From CALFMR01 sp035550595 (GTDB lineage: Bacteria; Acidobacteriota; Vicinamibacteria; Vicinamibacterales; SCN-69-37): a stretch of DNA of 64,000 nt. Location: assembly GCA_035550595.1 (NCBI GenBank), contig DASZOV010000158.1, positions 1-64,000 of the forward strand, written 5' to 3'. The translations under genes and the position numbers were made by a program. The stretch's first letter is position 1; every line of letters starts with the position of its first letter. Of the stretch, positions 42,870 to 50,393 are shown piece after piece. The notes beneath the pieces were generated by a model, which ran no database searches, was not told the origin of the DNA, and saw only the letters and a list, made by a program, of their open reading frames with translations.

Positions 42870-43731
42870 AGGCGCTCAGGGCAGCGGGCTGCTGGCGCCG
42901 GCTGGGGTAATACAGAAAGTAGCCGTCGAACGGCGGACACCAATCCTCGAGGACGCGCACGAGCGCGCCGCTCGCCACGAGTGGCGCGACGTGCGCGTCG
43001 AAGCCGAAGGCGAGTCCTGCGCCGTCGAGCGCCGCGCGGATCAGCAGGTCCGCGCTGTCGACGACGACCGAGCCGCTGACCGCGACCGACAGCGCGTGGC
43101 CGTTCTTCTCGAACTCCCAGCGGTACAGGCCGGATTGGCCCCGCCGGAAATTGATGCATCGATGGTGCGGCAGATCGCGCGGCGAGAGCGGTCTCGGGTG
43201 CGTCTCGAAGTACCGAGGCGAGGCCACGATCGCGGCACGCTGATCGGCTGAGACGCGCACCGCCACCATGTCGCGCTCGACGTACTCGCCGAGCTGGATG
43301 CCCGCGTCGAAGCCGCCGGCCACGAGATCGACGCGATCGCCGCGCGTCGAGACCTCGACCGTGATGTTCGGGTAGTCCTCGGCGAACCGTCCGAGCCGCG
43401 GTCCCAGCACGAGTGTCGCGGCCATGGGCGAGACCGCGAGCCGCACGTGCCCGGCCGGGCGATCGCGAAAGCCGGTCAGCCGATCCAGCGCGTCCTGAAC
43501 GTCCTGGAACGCCGGCTGCAGGCGCGCGAGCAGTTCGCTGCCCGCGCGGGTTGGCGCCACGCTGCGCGTGGTGCGCGCGAGCAGCCGAACGCCGAGCCGT
43601 TCTTCGAGCCGGCGGATGGCGTGACTGAGCGCGGACGGCGAGACGGCGAGCCGTCTCGCGGCGCGCGTGAAACTGCGTTCTTCGGCCACGGCGACGAACG
43701 CCGAGAGCACGTCGAGATCCCCTGCCGCCAT
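42796..43731 (-). CDS. LysR family transcriptional regulator
   Basis: A 311-residue regulator. The N-terminal helix-turn-helix (FTRAARRLAVSPSALSHAIR, then RLEERLGVRLLARTTRSVAP) is textbook LysR. The effector domain follows to about residue 290; the last 20 residues (Thr/Arg-rich) extend past the usual end and overlap the neighbouring gene's coding sequence. It is divergent from an aldo-keto reductase gene 96 bp away, which is its likely target. Similar pairs are common in the family. The inducer is unknown. Confidence 0.9.
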   Translation of the reverse strand: MAAGDLDVLSAFVAVAEERSFTRAARRLAVSPSALSHAIRRLEERLGVRLLARTTRSVAPTRAGSELLARLQPAFQDVQDALDRLTGFRDRPAGHVRLAVSPMAATLVLGPRLGRFAEDYPNITVEVSTRGDRVDLVAGGFDAGIQLGEYVERDMVAVRVSADQRAAIVASPRYFETHPRPLSPRDLPHHRCINFRRGQSGLYRWEFEKNGHALSVAVSGSVVVDSADLLIRAALDGAGLAFGFDAHVAPLVASGALVRVLEDWCPPFDGYFLYYPSRRQQPAALSAFIAAMRLDAGSTTTRRSRTPSTRR

Positions 43732-43735
43732 TCGT

Positions 43736-43746
43736 GAATCTTATTC
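43736..43746. promoter_or_regulatory. Candidate LysR binding site upstream of the aldo-keto reductase
   Basis: GAATCTTATTC is an inverted repeat (GAAT/ATTC) five bases from the LysR start. A second GC-rich repeat TTGCGGCATTTGCCG lies at about 43755-43769. Either may be the regulator's site. The assignment is by position only. Confidence 0.4.
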
Positions 43747-43827
43747 AAAAGCTCTTGCGGCATTTGCCGTCTAGTCGCGACCGACGTGGCGCGCTACCGT
43801 GGGTCATTCACCATGGAAGGACGTGCC

Positions 43828-44823
43828 ATGCAGACGCGACGGCTTGGAAACGGTTCGCTCGAAGTGTCGGCCCTTGGACTGGGCTGTATGGGGATGAGCT
43901 TCAGCTACGGCCCGCCGAAAGACGTGCCGGAGATGATCGCGCTCATCCGCCATGCCGTCGAGCGCGGCGTCACCTTCTTCGACACGGCCGAGGTGTATGG
44001 TCCCTTCACGAACGAGCGGCTCGTCGGCGAAGCGCTCGAGCCGTTCCGCGGCCGCGTGAAGATTGCGACGAAGTTCGGATTCGAGCTCGATCCCAGCGGC
44101 AGCCAGAAATGGCTCGGACTCAACAGCCGGCCCGAGCACGTCAAGGCGGCCGCCGACGGCTGCCTTCAGCGGCTGCGCGTCGATCGGATCGATCTCTTCT
44201 ACCAGCATCGCGTCGACCCCAACGTGCCGATCGAAGACGTGGCCGGCGCGGTCAAGGACTTGATCCAGCAGGGGAAGGTCGCGCACTTCGGCCTGTCGGA
44301 AGCCGGCGCGCAGACGATTCGGCGCGCGCATGCAGTCCAGCCGGTAACCGCGGTGCAGAGCGAGTACTCCCTCTGGACGCGCAAGCACGAACGCGACGTC
44401 ATCCCCACGTGCGAGGAGCTCGGGATTGGCTTCGTGCCGTACAGCCCGCTCGGAAAAGGTTTTCTGACCGGCGCGATCGACGAGCACACGACCCTCGACA
44501 GCACGGACTTCCGGAGCACGCTGCCACGCTTCACGCCTGACGCGCGCCGCGCGAACCGTGCGCTCGTGGATCTGCTCGCCGAGGTCGGCCGCCGCAAGCA
44601 CGCGACACCGGCGCAGGTCGCACTCGCCTGGGTGCTGTCGCGCAAGCCCTGGTTCGTGCCGATTCCGGGCACGACGAAACCGCATCGCCTCGACGAGAAC
44701 CTCGGCGCCGCAACGCTCGAGCTGTCAGCCGACGATCTGCGCGAGATCGAAGAAGCCTCCTCGCGCATCACGATCCAGGGCGCACGTTATCCCGAGGCCG
44801 TCGAGAAGATGACGGGCCTCTAA
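43828..44823 (+). CDS. Aldo/keto reductase
   Basis: A 331-residue (beta/alpha)8 NADPH enzyme. Catalytic residues are clear: Asp and Tyr in FFDTAEVYGPFTNE, Lys in VKIATKFGF and His in DLFYQHRVDP; the NADPH signature IPGTTKPHRLDEN is near the C-terminus. It belongs to the AKR13-like group related to YakC/IolS. It reduces aldehydes or ketones; the substrate is unknown. ATG 43828 follows GGAAGGA; an upstream ATG at 43786 lacks such a site. The divergent LysR gene probably controls it. Confidence 0.92.
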   Translation: MQTRRLGNGSLEVSALGLGCMGMSFSYGPPKDVPEMIALIRHAVERGVTFFDTAEVYGPFTNERLVGEALEPFRGRVKIATKFGFELDPSGSQKWLGLNSRPEHVKAAADGCLQRLRVDRIDLFYQHRVDPNVPIEDVAGAVKDLIQQGKVAHFGLSEAGAQTIRRAHAVQPVTAVQSEYSLWTRKHERDVIPTCEELGIGFVPYSPLGKGFLTGAIDEHTTLDSTDFRSTLPRFTPDARRANRALVDLLAEVGRRKHATPAQVALAWVLSRKPWFVPIPGTTKPHRLDENLGAATLELSADDLREIEEASSRITIQGARYPEAVEKMTGL

Positions 44824-44836
44824 GAGTGCATTGCAA

Positions 44837-44870
44837 AACTTCGAAGTTCGAACTTCGAAGTTCGAAGTTG
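44837..44870. repeat. TTCGAA array
   Basis: Four units of the 8-bp TTCGAAGT/AACTTCGA type in alternating orientation, placed between the convergent aldo-keto reductase and quinone oxidoreductase genes. No GCGCC hairpin accompanies it. Confidence 0.7.
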
Positions 44871-44877
44871 ATCAGCG

Positions 44878-45897
44878 TCAGATCTCCCGCACGTCGAGCA
44901 CAACCTTGCCGATCGCGCGTCCGCTCTCGAGGCGGGCGTGGGCCGCGGCGGCGTCGGCGAGGGCGAAGCGGCTGTCGATGGCGGGGCGGACGATGCCGGA
45001 TTCGATGAGCGGCCAGACGTCGCGTTCGAGCGCGGCGGCAATCGCGCCTTTCTCGGATGGCGTGCGCGGACGCAGTGTCGAGCCGGTGATCGTCAGATGC
45101 TTGCGGAGGACCGTCAGCAGCGAGATCGTCGCCGTGGCCCCGCCCATCGTCGCGATCTGGACGAGGCGTCCGCCGCGGGCGAGCGCTTCGAGATTGCGCG
45201 GCGCGTAAGCGCCTCCCACCATGTCGAGCACGACGTCGACTCCGGCGCCGCCGGTGACTTCGCGCGCGATCGCGACGAAGTCCTCGGTCCGATAGTTGAT
45301 GCCGCGCACGGCGCCGAGCCGTTCGGCGGCGCGGCACTTGTCGTCTGTTCCCGACGTCGCGAGCACGTGCGCGCCGCGCGCCGACGCGAGCTGGATCGCC
45401 GTCGTGCCGATGCCGCTCGTGCCGCCGTGGACGAGCAGCCACTCGCCGGCCGTCAGGCGTCCGCGATCGAAGACGTTCGTCCAGACCGTGAAGAAGGTCT
45501 CCGGAATCGCCGCGGCTTCGTGCATCGCGAGACCATGCGGCACGCGCAGGCACTGCACGCCCGACACGGCAATCCGTTCGGCATAGCCACCGCCGGCCGC
45601 GAGCGCGAGCACCGCGTCGCCGACTTGCCACGCGCGGCCAGACGCCGACCGCGGCGGCGCGCCGTTCGCATCGACCGGCCCAAGGGCGGCGATGCGACCC
45701 GCGACTTCAAGTCCGGGAATGTCGCTCGCGCCCGGCGGCGGGGGATAGTGCCCTTGCCGCTGCATGAGGTCGGGCCGATTGACGCCCGCGGCCGCGACGT
45801 CGATGAGCACGTCGCCCGGACCGGGCGTCGGGTCCGGCCGCTCGACGAGCTTCAGGACGTCAGGTCCGCCGAACGTTGAGATCTCGATAGCTTTCAT
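44878..45897 (-). CDS. NAD(P)H:quinone oxidoreductase (PIG3-like, MDR family)
   Basis: A 339-residue medium-chain dehydrogenase without zinc-ligand Cys. NRPDLMQRQGHYPPPPGASD then PGLEVAGRIAALG is the PIG3/QorA-like N-terminal motif; LLVHGGTSGIGTTAIQLA is the Rossmann loop and ALARGGRLVQIATMGG the cofactor-binding second strand. It should reduce quinones with NADPH by one- or two-electron steps. ATG 45897 is preferred over 45906 because MKAIEI is the usual family start. Two copies of a 16-bp direct repeat lie upstream at 45932-45965. Confidence 0.9.
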   Translation of the reverse strand: MKAIEISTFGGPDVLKLVERPDPTPGPGDVLIDVAAAGVNRPDLMQRQGHYPPPPGASDIPGLEVAGRIAALGPVDANGAPPRSASGRAWQVGDAVLALAAGGGYAERIAVSGVQCLRVPHGLAMHEAAAIPETFFTVWTNVFDRGRLTAGEWLLVHGGTSGIGTTAIQLASARGAHVLATSGTDDKCRAAERLGAVRGINYRTEDFVAIAREVTGGAGVDVVLDMVGGAYAPRNLEALARGGRLVQIATMGGATATISLLTVLRKHLTITGSTLRPRTPSEKGAIAAALERDVWPLIESGIVRPAIDSRFALADAAAAHARLESGRAIGKVVLDVREI

Positions 45898-45931
45898 GAT
45901 GGCCATCGGTTCCGCATGCCCCCGCGCCTTC

Positions 45932-45965
45932 CTCTTGTAGAGTAGCCCTCTCTTGTAGAGTAGCC
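45932..45965. repeat. Direct repeat, two 16-bp copies at 18-bp spacing
   Basis: CTCTTGTAGAGTAGCC occurs twice (45932-45947, 45950-45965), each with an internal CTCT/AGAG hairpin. It is between the divergent quinone oxidoreductase and cupin starts and could be a duplicated operator or promoter. On the minus strand it reads GGCTACTCTACAAGAG, with -10-like TACTCT twice. Confidence 0.65.
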
Positions 45966-45982
45966 GCTGACACCGTTCCGCT

Positions 45983-46003
45983 TTCGAAGTTCGAAGTTTG
46001 AAG
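45983..46003. repeat. Short TTCGAA array
   Basis: Two to three units of TTCGAAGTT directly before the cupin gene's ribosome-binding region. It belongs to the dispersed family seen at ten other places in the window. Confidence 0.65.
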
Positions 46004-46023
46004 AGTCTTTTAGCGGAGATCCC

Positions 46024-46386
46024 ATGCCGACGCTCATTGCGCAGCCGACCGTCATCGCCGCCGCGGGCAACAAGCCCAAGCGGATCGAGGAATACGCGGG
46101 CCGCGTCAACTCAGGTCATCAATCGGTCAGCGTCGCGCGAATGGTCTCGCCTGCCGGATGGGTCGAGCCGGGCCAGCGTCCGGAGTTCGAAGAAGTGACC
46201 GTCGTGCTTCGAGGTGTCCTGCACGTCGAGCACGAACACGGCACCCTGCAGGTCCGCGCCGGCCAGGCTGTCATCGCCCATCCCGGCGAGTGGGTGCGCT
46301 ACAGCAGCCCTGACGCGGACGGCGCCGAATACATCGCCGTCTGCCTGCCCGCCTTCTCGATGGAGTCCGTCCACCGCGACGAGTAA
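46024..46386 (+). CDS. Cupin-domain protein
   Basis: A 120-residue single-domain cupin. The strands carry PGQRPEFEEVTVVLRGVLHV, which is a motif 1 with Glu and without the usual His pair, and QAVIAHPGEWVRYSSPDADG, which is motif 2 with one His. Metal binding is therefore uncertain. The N-terminus has an extra 40 residues. GGAG lies eight bases before the ATG. Small cupins of this type bind sugars or small acids; no function is assigned. It is divergent from the quinone oxidoreductase. Confidence 0.78.
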   Translation: MPTLIAQPTVIAAAGNKPKRIEEYAGRVNSGHQSVSVARMVSPAGWVEPGQRPEFEEVTVVLRGVLHVEHEHGTLQVRAGQAVIAHPGEWVRYSSPDADGAEYIAVCLPAFSMESVHRDE

Positions 46387-46417
46387 GGGGCGAATTCGCG
46401 GGTACGGGCGAGTCTGC

Positions 46418-46467
46418 GGAAGTTCGAAGTTCGAAGTTCCAAGTTCCAAGTTCGAAGTTCAAAGTTT
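46418..46467. repeat. TTCGAA array
   Basis: About six units of TTCGAAGT with a TTCCAAGT variant, all one orientation, after the cupin stop codon. There is no GCGCC hairpin. It is the longest array in the window. Confidence 0.75.
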
Positions 46468-46531
46468 CTCAGAACATTCCCACCCAAACGGTGTCTCAGA
46501 TCGTCTAAGGACGACAAACAGGAGAGACCCC

Positions 46532-47578
46532 ATGCAACGCGTGGGTTGGTTGGCTGGGTGTGTCGTTGCGGCGGCCGCGGTCGTGCTGCCGGTCGCGCTT
46601 GGTGCGCAGATCGCGCAGGCGCCGGCATCGCCATCGTCTGCGCCTTCGGCTCGGGAATCGGCCGCACCGCCTTCGCAGGCCGCCGTCGAACGCGCCGCGG
46701 CGATTCTCGCTGACGCGCGGCAGGCGCTCGGCGGCGATGCGCTCGCGGCCGTGAAGACGATCGTCGCGACCGGTCGCACGCGCCGCGTCCGCGGCAACAA
46801 CCTGCAGCCGATCGAGTTCGAGATGACGATCGAGCTGCCGGACAAGTACGTCCGCACGGACGAGTTCCCCGCCGAGGCCACCGATCCGACGACGACCGGG
46901 TTCAATGGAGAGACGTTGATCGCGCGTCCGGAGCGCGGACGAGGACCGGCGCCTGCGGCCGGGCGTGGCGCGCCACCGGCAGGTGCAGCCCGCGGCGCAG
47001 CGGCGCCCGATCCGCAGCAGGCGCGCGTCCTGGCCGCGAAGCAGGACTTCGTCCGCTTCGCGCTCGGCTTCCTGCCCGGCTCGTTCGACACCTATCCGCT
47101 CACGTTCGCCTACGCCGCCGAAGCGCGTGCGCCGCAAGGCACGGCCGACGTGCTCGACGTCACGGGCGCGGGTGGATTCGCCGCGCGTCTGTTCATCGAC
47201 CGTACGACGCACCAGCCCATCATGGTGAGCTGGCATCTCCCGCCCACGAGCGTCATCGTCACCGTGCCCGGTGCGCCGGCGCCCGACACCGTCGCACCTG
47301 GTGTCGTGATGGTGATGGGCCCGCCGCCGCCTGCTGACGGCGCGAGTCAGGCTGACAAGGACGCCTACGCCAAGGCCGTCGGCGAACTGCGCGACCGCAC
47401 GCAGAAGGCGCCCGTTGAGCACCGGCTGTATTTCGCCGACTACCGCGCTCAGGACGGCGTGACGTTTCCGTTCCGGCTGCGGCGCGCCATTGGCGTCGAC
47501 ACGACCGAAGAGACGACGTTCGACCGGTTTCGCATCAACACGCGCATCGATCCACGGAAGTTCGACGTGTCCGACTGA
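46532..47578 (+). CDS. Secreted protein of unknown function, paired with TonB receptor
   Basis: A 348-residue exported protein (signal VGWLAGCVVAAAAVVLPVAL). After a Pro/Ala/Ser stretch comes a domain with ARQALGGDALAAVKTIVATG and FEMTIELPDKYVRTDEF, resembling the outer-membrane lipoprotein-sorting (LolA-like) beta-sheet folds found in many Acidobacteriota proteins; a Gly/Pro/Ala-rich insert follows. The C-terminal half contains HRLYFADYRAQDGVTFPFRL. GGAG lies before ATG 46532. The TonB receptor begins 94 bp later in the same direction, so a shared role in uptake is plausible. Function is unknown. Confidence 0.72.
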   Translation: MQRVGWLAGCVVAAAAVVLPVALGAQIAQAPASPSSAPSARESAAPPSQAAVERAAAILADARQALGGDALAAVKTIVATGRTRRVRGNNLQPIEFEMTIELPDKYVRTDEFPAEATDPTTTGFNGETLIARPERGRGPAPAAGRGAPPAGAARGAAAPDPQQARVLAAKQDFVRFALGFLPGSFDTYPLTFAYAAEARAPQGTADVLDVTGAGGFAARLFIDRTTHQPIMVSWHLPPTSVIVTVPGAPAPDTVAPGVVMVMGPPPPADGASQADKDAYAKAVGELRDRTQKAPVEHRLYFADYRAQDGVTFPFRLRRAIGVDTTEETTFDRFRINTRIDPRKFDVSD

Positions 47579-47603
47579 GGGTGTGTTTCAAACCTGAAAA
47601 GAC

Positions 47604-47655
47604 GCGCCGAAGGCGCCTCATTCGTTCGAAGTTCGAAGTTCGCAGTTCGAAGTTT
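47604..47655 (+). repeat. Composite repeat: GCGCC hairpin plus TTCGAA array
   Basis: GCGCC-GAA-GGCGC hairpin (47604-47616) then TTCGAAGT units (47624-47655). The hairpin starts 26 bases after the preceding stop codon and the array ends 16 bases before the TonB receptor's ATG. Same order as the other composite copies. Confidence 0.75.
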
Positions 47656-47671
47656 TCACAGGAGTTGACCC

Positions 47672-50329
47672 ATGCGGTCACGGTTCGCTCGTGCGCTCTC
47701 GGCGATCGGCGTTGCTCTCGTGTGCCTGCTGCCGGTCTCCGCGCGCGCACAGACACGCACGGGACGACTGCTCGTGACCGTCGTCGATCCGATGGGCGCC
47801 GTCGTGCCCGAGGCGGACGTGACCGTCATCGGCACCGAGAACGCGACGAAGGCCGCATCCGCCACACCAGTGAAGACGGGCGACCGCGGCGTCGCGACAT
47901 TCGAACGGCTGCCGCTCGGGCGCTACGCGGTCGAGGCGACGTTTCCCGGCTTCGATACTGGCCGGCTGAAGAACGTCCGCGTGCGCGCCGGCGACAACAA
48001 GCAGACGGTCATCCTGCCGCTGCGCCAGGTGGAAGACTCGATCACGGTCGGCGAAGACGCGCAGGAAGCGGCGGCGGATCGGTCGACGACGTTCGGCACG
48101 ACGCTCACGCGCGAGCAACTCGACTCGTTGTCCGACGACCCGGACGTGCTGCGTCAGCAACTCATGGACATGGCCGGGCCGGACGCGGTGATCAGCGTCG
48201 ACAGCTTCGAGGGCCGCGACCTGCCGTCGAAGGCGCAGATCAAGTCCATCCGCATCTCGCGCGATCAGTTCGCCGCCGAAATTCACTCCGCCGGCTTTCC
48301 GCGCATCGACGTCGTCACGCAGCCCGGCGTCAGCCCGTTTCGCGGCAGCGTGGGGATGAATTTCTACGACAGCGCGCTCGACGGGCGGAATCCGATCATC
48401 GACCAGCGGGCGGCCGCGCAGAATCGGATGGTCAACTCGTCGATTGGCGGCACGCTCATTCCGAACAAGCTCGGCGGATCGATCTTTTTCTACGGCAATC
48501 AGGGGTATTCGACGCCCGTGCAGTACGCGTCGGCGGGCGGCGGCGCCGTGTCGCGCACGGCGAACCTGCGGACGCCGAACGGCCTGCTGGAAGGCGGTGC
48601 GAGCCTGGAGTACGCCGTGACGCAGGACCAGGTGCTGCGCCTCGAGGCCATCCATTACGGCACGCACAGCGACAACCTCGGCTCGTACGACTCGGACGAC
48701 CGCGCCTACTCGACCAAGAACGGCGAGTCGTACCTCTACGCGCAGCTCATCGGCCCGATTGGGCGGCGATTCGCGGCGAACACGCGCTTCGAGCTGGGCT
48801 TGTCCGATCGATCGTCGCGTTCGGCCGTCGAGGCGCCGACGATCGTCGTGCCCGAGGCGTTCACGAGCGGCGGCGCGCAACGCGCCGGCGGCACGCACAG
48901 CGTGTCGTATTCGATTGGATCGGACATCGACTACGTGCGCGGCCGGCACTCGGTGCGCATGGGCCTTCAGCTCGACGGCACGAACTATCGGACCGACGAG
49001 TCGACCAACTATCTCGGCACGTACACGTTCGAGAGCCTCGACGCGTTCCTGGCCGGCCAGCCCCGCAGTTACACGCGGCGCATCGGAGATCCGCACATCG
49101 CGTACACGAACCTCACCGGCGGTATCTACATCCAGGACGACATCCGCCTGCGAAAGAACCTCACGATGACGCCCGGCGTGCGCTACGAGGCGCAGACGCA
49201 CCTGAACGACTACGACAACTTCGGGCCGCGCTTCGGCGTCACGTGGGCGCCGTTCGCGAGCGGCCACACGACGCTCCGCGCGAGCGTGGGCATCTTCTAC
49301 GACTGGCTCGGCACGAGCACTTACGAGCAGACGCTGCGCGTGGACGGCTTCCGCCAGCAGGAGATCAACATCCTCGATCCGTCCTATCCCGATCCGGGCG
49401 ACGCCGTGGCGCCGCCGACGAACCGGTATCTGCTCGATCCGAACCTCCGCATAGCGCGCAACTCGCGCGTGAGCACCGGCATCTCGCAGGCGCTCAACCG
49501 CCGGCTGACGGTCAACCTGACGTACGCGTACATCCGCGGATCGAATCTCCTCGTCGGCGAAAACCTCAACGCGCCGGTCGACGGCGTCCGTCCCGATCCC
49601 ACGTTCGCGAACATCGTCGAAGCCGTGTCCGACGGTGGGGCGCGGACGCACACGCTCACGACGAACGTCGCGCTCAATTTCGCGCCGATCGGCGTGCCGA
49701 TGATCCCGGGCGCGGGACGGCTCATCGACTGGCGTCGCGGGCTGACGGTCAACGGCACCTACATCCTGTCGTCGGCGCGGAACGACACGGACGGCGCGTT
49801 CGCCACGCCGGCGACCAACGACCTCGCCGATGAGTGGGGCCCGGCGCCGGGCGACGTGCGGCACCGCGCGAACGTGTCGTTCAACACGGGCGTCTTCCGC
49901 AGCCTCAGCGCGCGACTCGGCGTCTCGGCCAATTCCGCGCTGCCGCTCACCATTCGCACCGGGTCGGACGACAACCTCGACCTCATCTTCAACGACCGGC
50001 CAGCGGGCGTCGGCCGCAACTCGGCGCGCATCGGCAGCCGCTGGCAAGCGGACGCGTCCTTCTACTACGCGTTCGCGCTCGGCTCGCGCCAGGTCAACTC
50101 CGGCGGCGGCATCGCCATCACCGGATCGTCGGGCAACTACAGCGCGACGGTCGTCGGCTCGCAGGCCGTCCCGCGCTACCGGCTGAACATCGGCGTCAAC
50201 ATCCAGAATCTGACCAACCACGCCAATTACAGCGGCTACAGCGGCGTCATGACGTCGCAGTTCTTCCTGCAGCCGACCGTCGCGTACGGCATGCGGCGGG
50301 TGACGTTCAACGCGAGCATCAGCTTCTGA
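47672..50329 (+). CDS. TonB-dependent outer-membrane receptor with carboxypeptidase-regulatory-like domain
   Basis: An 885-residue outer-membrane protein. Residues 1-26 are a signal (LSAIGVALVCLLPVSARAQ); about 28-115 form a carboxypeptidase-regulatory-like beta-sandwich (GRLLVTVVDPMGAVVPEADV, GRYAVEATFPGF); then a plug-like region (STTFGTTLTREQLDSL, VDSFEGRDLPSKAQIKSIRI) and a barrel to the end, which finishes in Phe (NASISF). This is the common Acidobacteriota receptor design for polymers, siderophores or peptides. The ligand is not evident. It follows the secreted protein gene and a composite repeat. Confidence 0.9.
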   Translation: MRSRFARALSAIGVALVCLLPVSARAQTRTGRLLVTVVDPMGAVVPEADVTVIGTENATKAASATPVKTGDRGVATFERLPLGRYAVEATFPGFDTGRLKNVRVRAGDNKQTVILPLRQVEDSITVGEDAQEAAADRSTTFGTTLTREQLDSLSDDPDVLRQQLMDMAGPDAVISVDSFEGRDLPSKAQIKSIRISRDQFAAEIHSAGFPRIDVVTQPGVSPFRGSVGMNFYDSALDGRNPIIDQRAAAQNRMVNSSIGGTLIPNKLGGSIFFYGNQGYSTPVQYASAGGGAVSRTANLRTPNGLLEGGASLEYAVTQDQVLRLEAIHYGTHSDNLGSYDSDDRAYSTKNGESYLYAQLIGPIGRRFAANTRFELGLSDRSSRSAVEAPTIVVPEAFTSGGAQRAGGTHSVSYSIGSDIDYVRGRHSVRMGLQLDGTNYRTDESTNYLGTYTFESLDAFLAGQPRSYTRRIGDPHIAYTNLTGGIYIQDDIRLRKNLTMTPGVRYEAQTHLNDYDNFGPRFGVTWAPFASGHTTLRASVGIFYDWLGTSTYEQTLRVDGFRQQEINILDPSYPDPGDAVAPPTNRYLLDPNLRIARNSRVSTGISQALNRRLTVNLTYAYIRGSNLLVGENLNAPVDGVRPDPTFANIVEAVSDGGARTHTLTTNVALNFAPIGVPMIPGAGRLIDWRRGLTVNGTYILSSARNDTDGAFATPATNDLADEWGPAPGDVRHRANVSFNTGVFRSLSARLGVSANSALPLTIRTGSDDNLDLIFNDRPAGVGRNSARIGSRWQADASFYYAFALGSRQVNSGGGIAITGSSGNYSATVVGSQAVPRYRLNIGVNIQNLTNHANYSGYSGVMTSQFFLQPTVAYGMRRVTFNASISF

Positions 50330-50393
50330 GGGAGTTCACCGCGACGGCCGCTCTCCAGATCTCGGGCTCGTTCGCACCACGCTTCATCTGCAG

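Noticed and set aside
47678..50221. 847-codon minus-strand ORF opposite the TonB receptor
   Set aside because: Arg/Val/Asp-rich shadow with no signal or barrel pattern.
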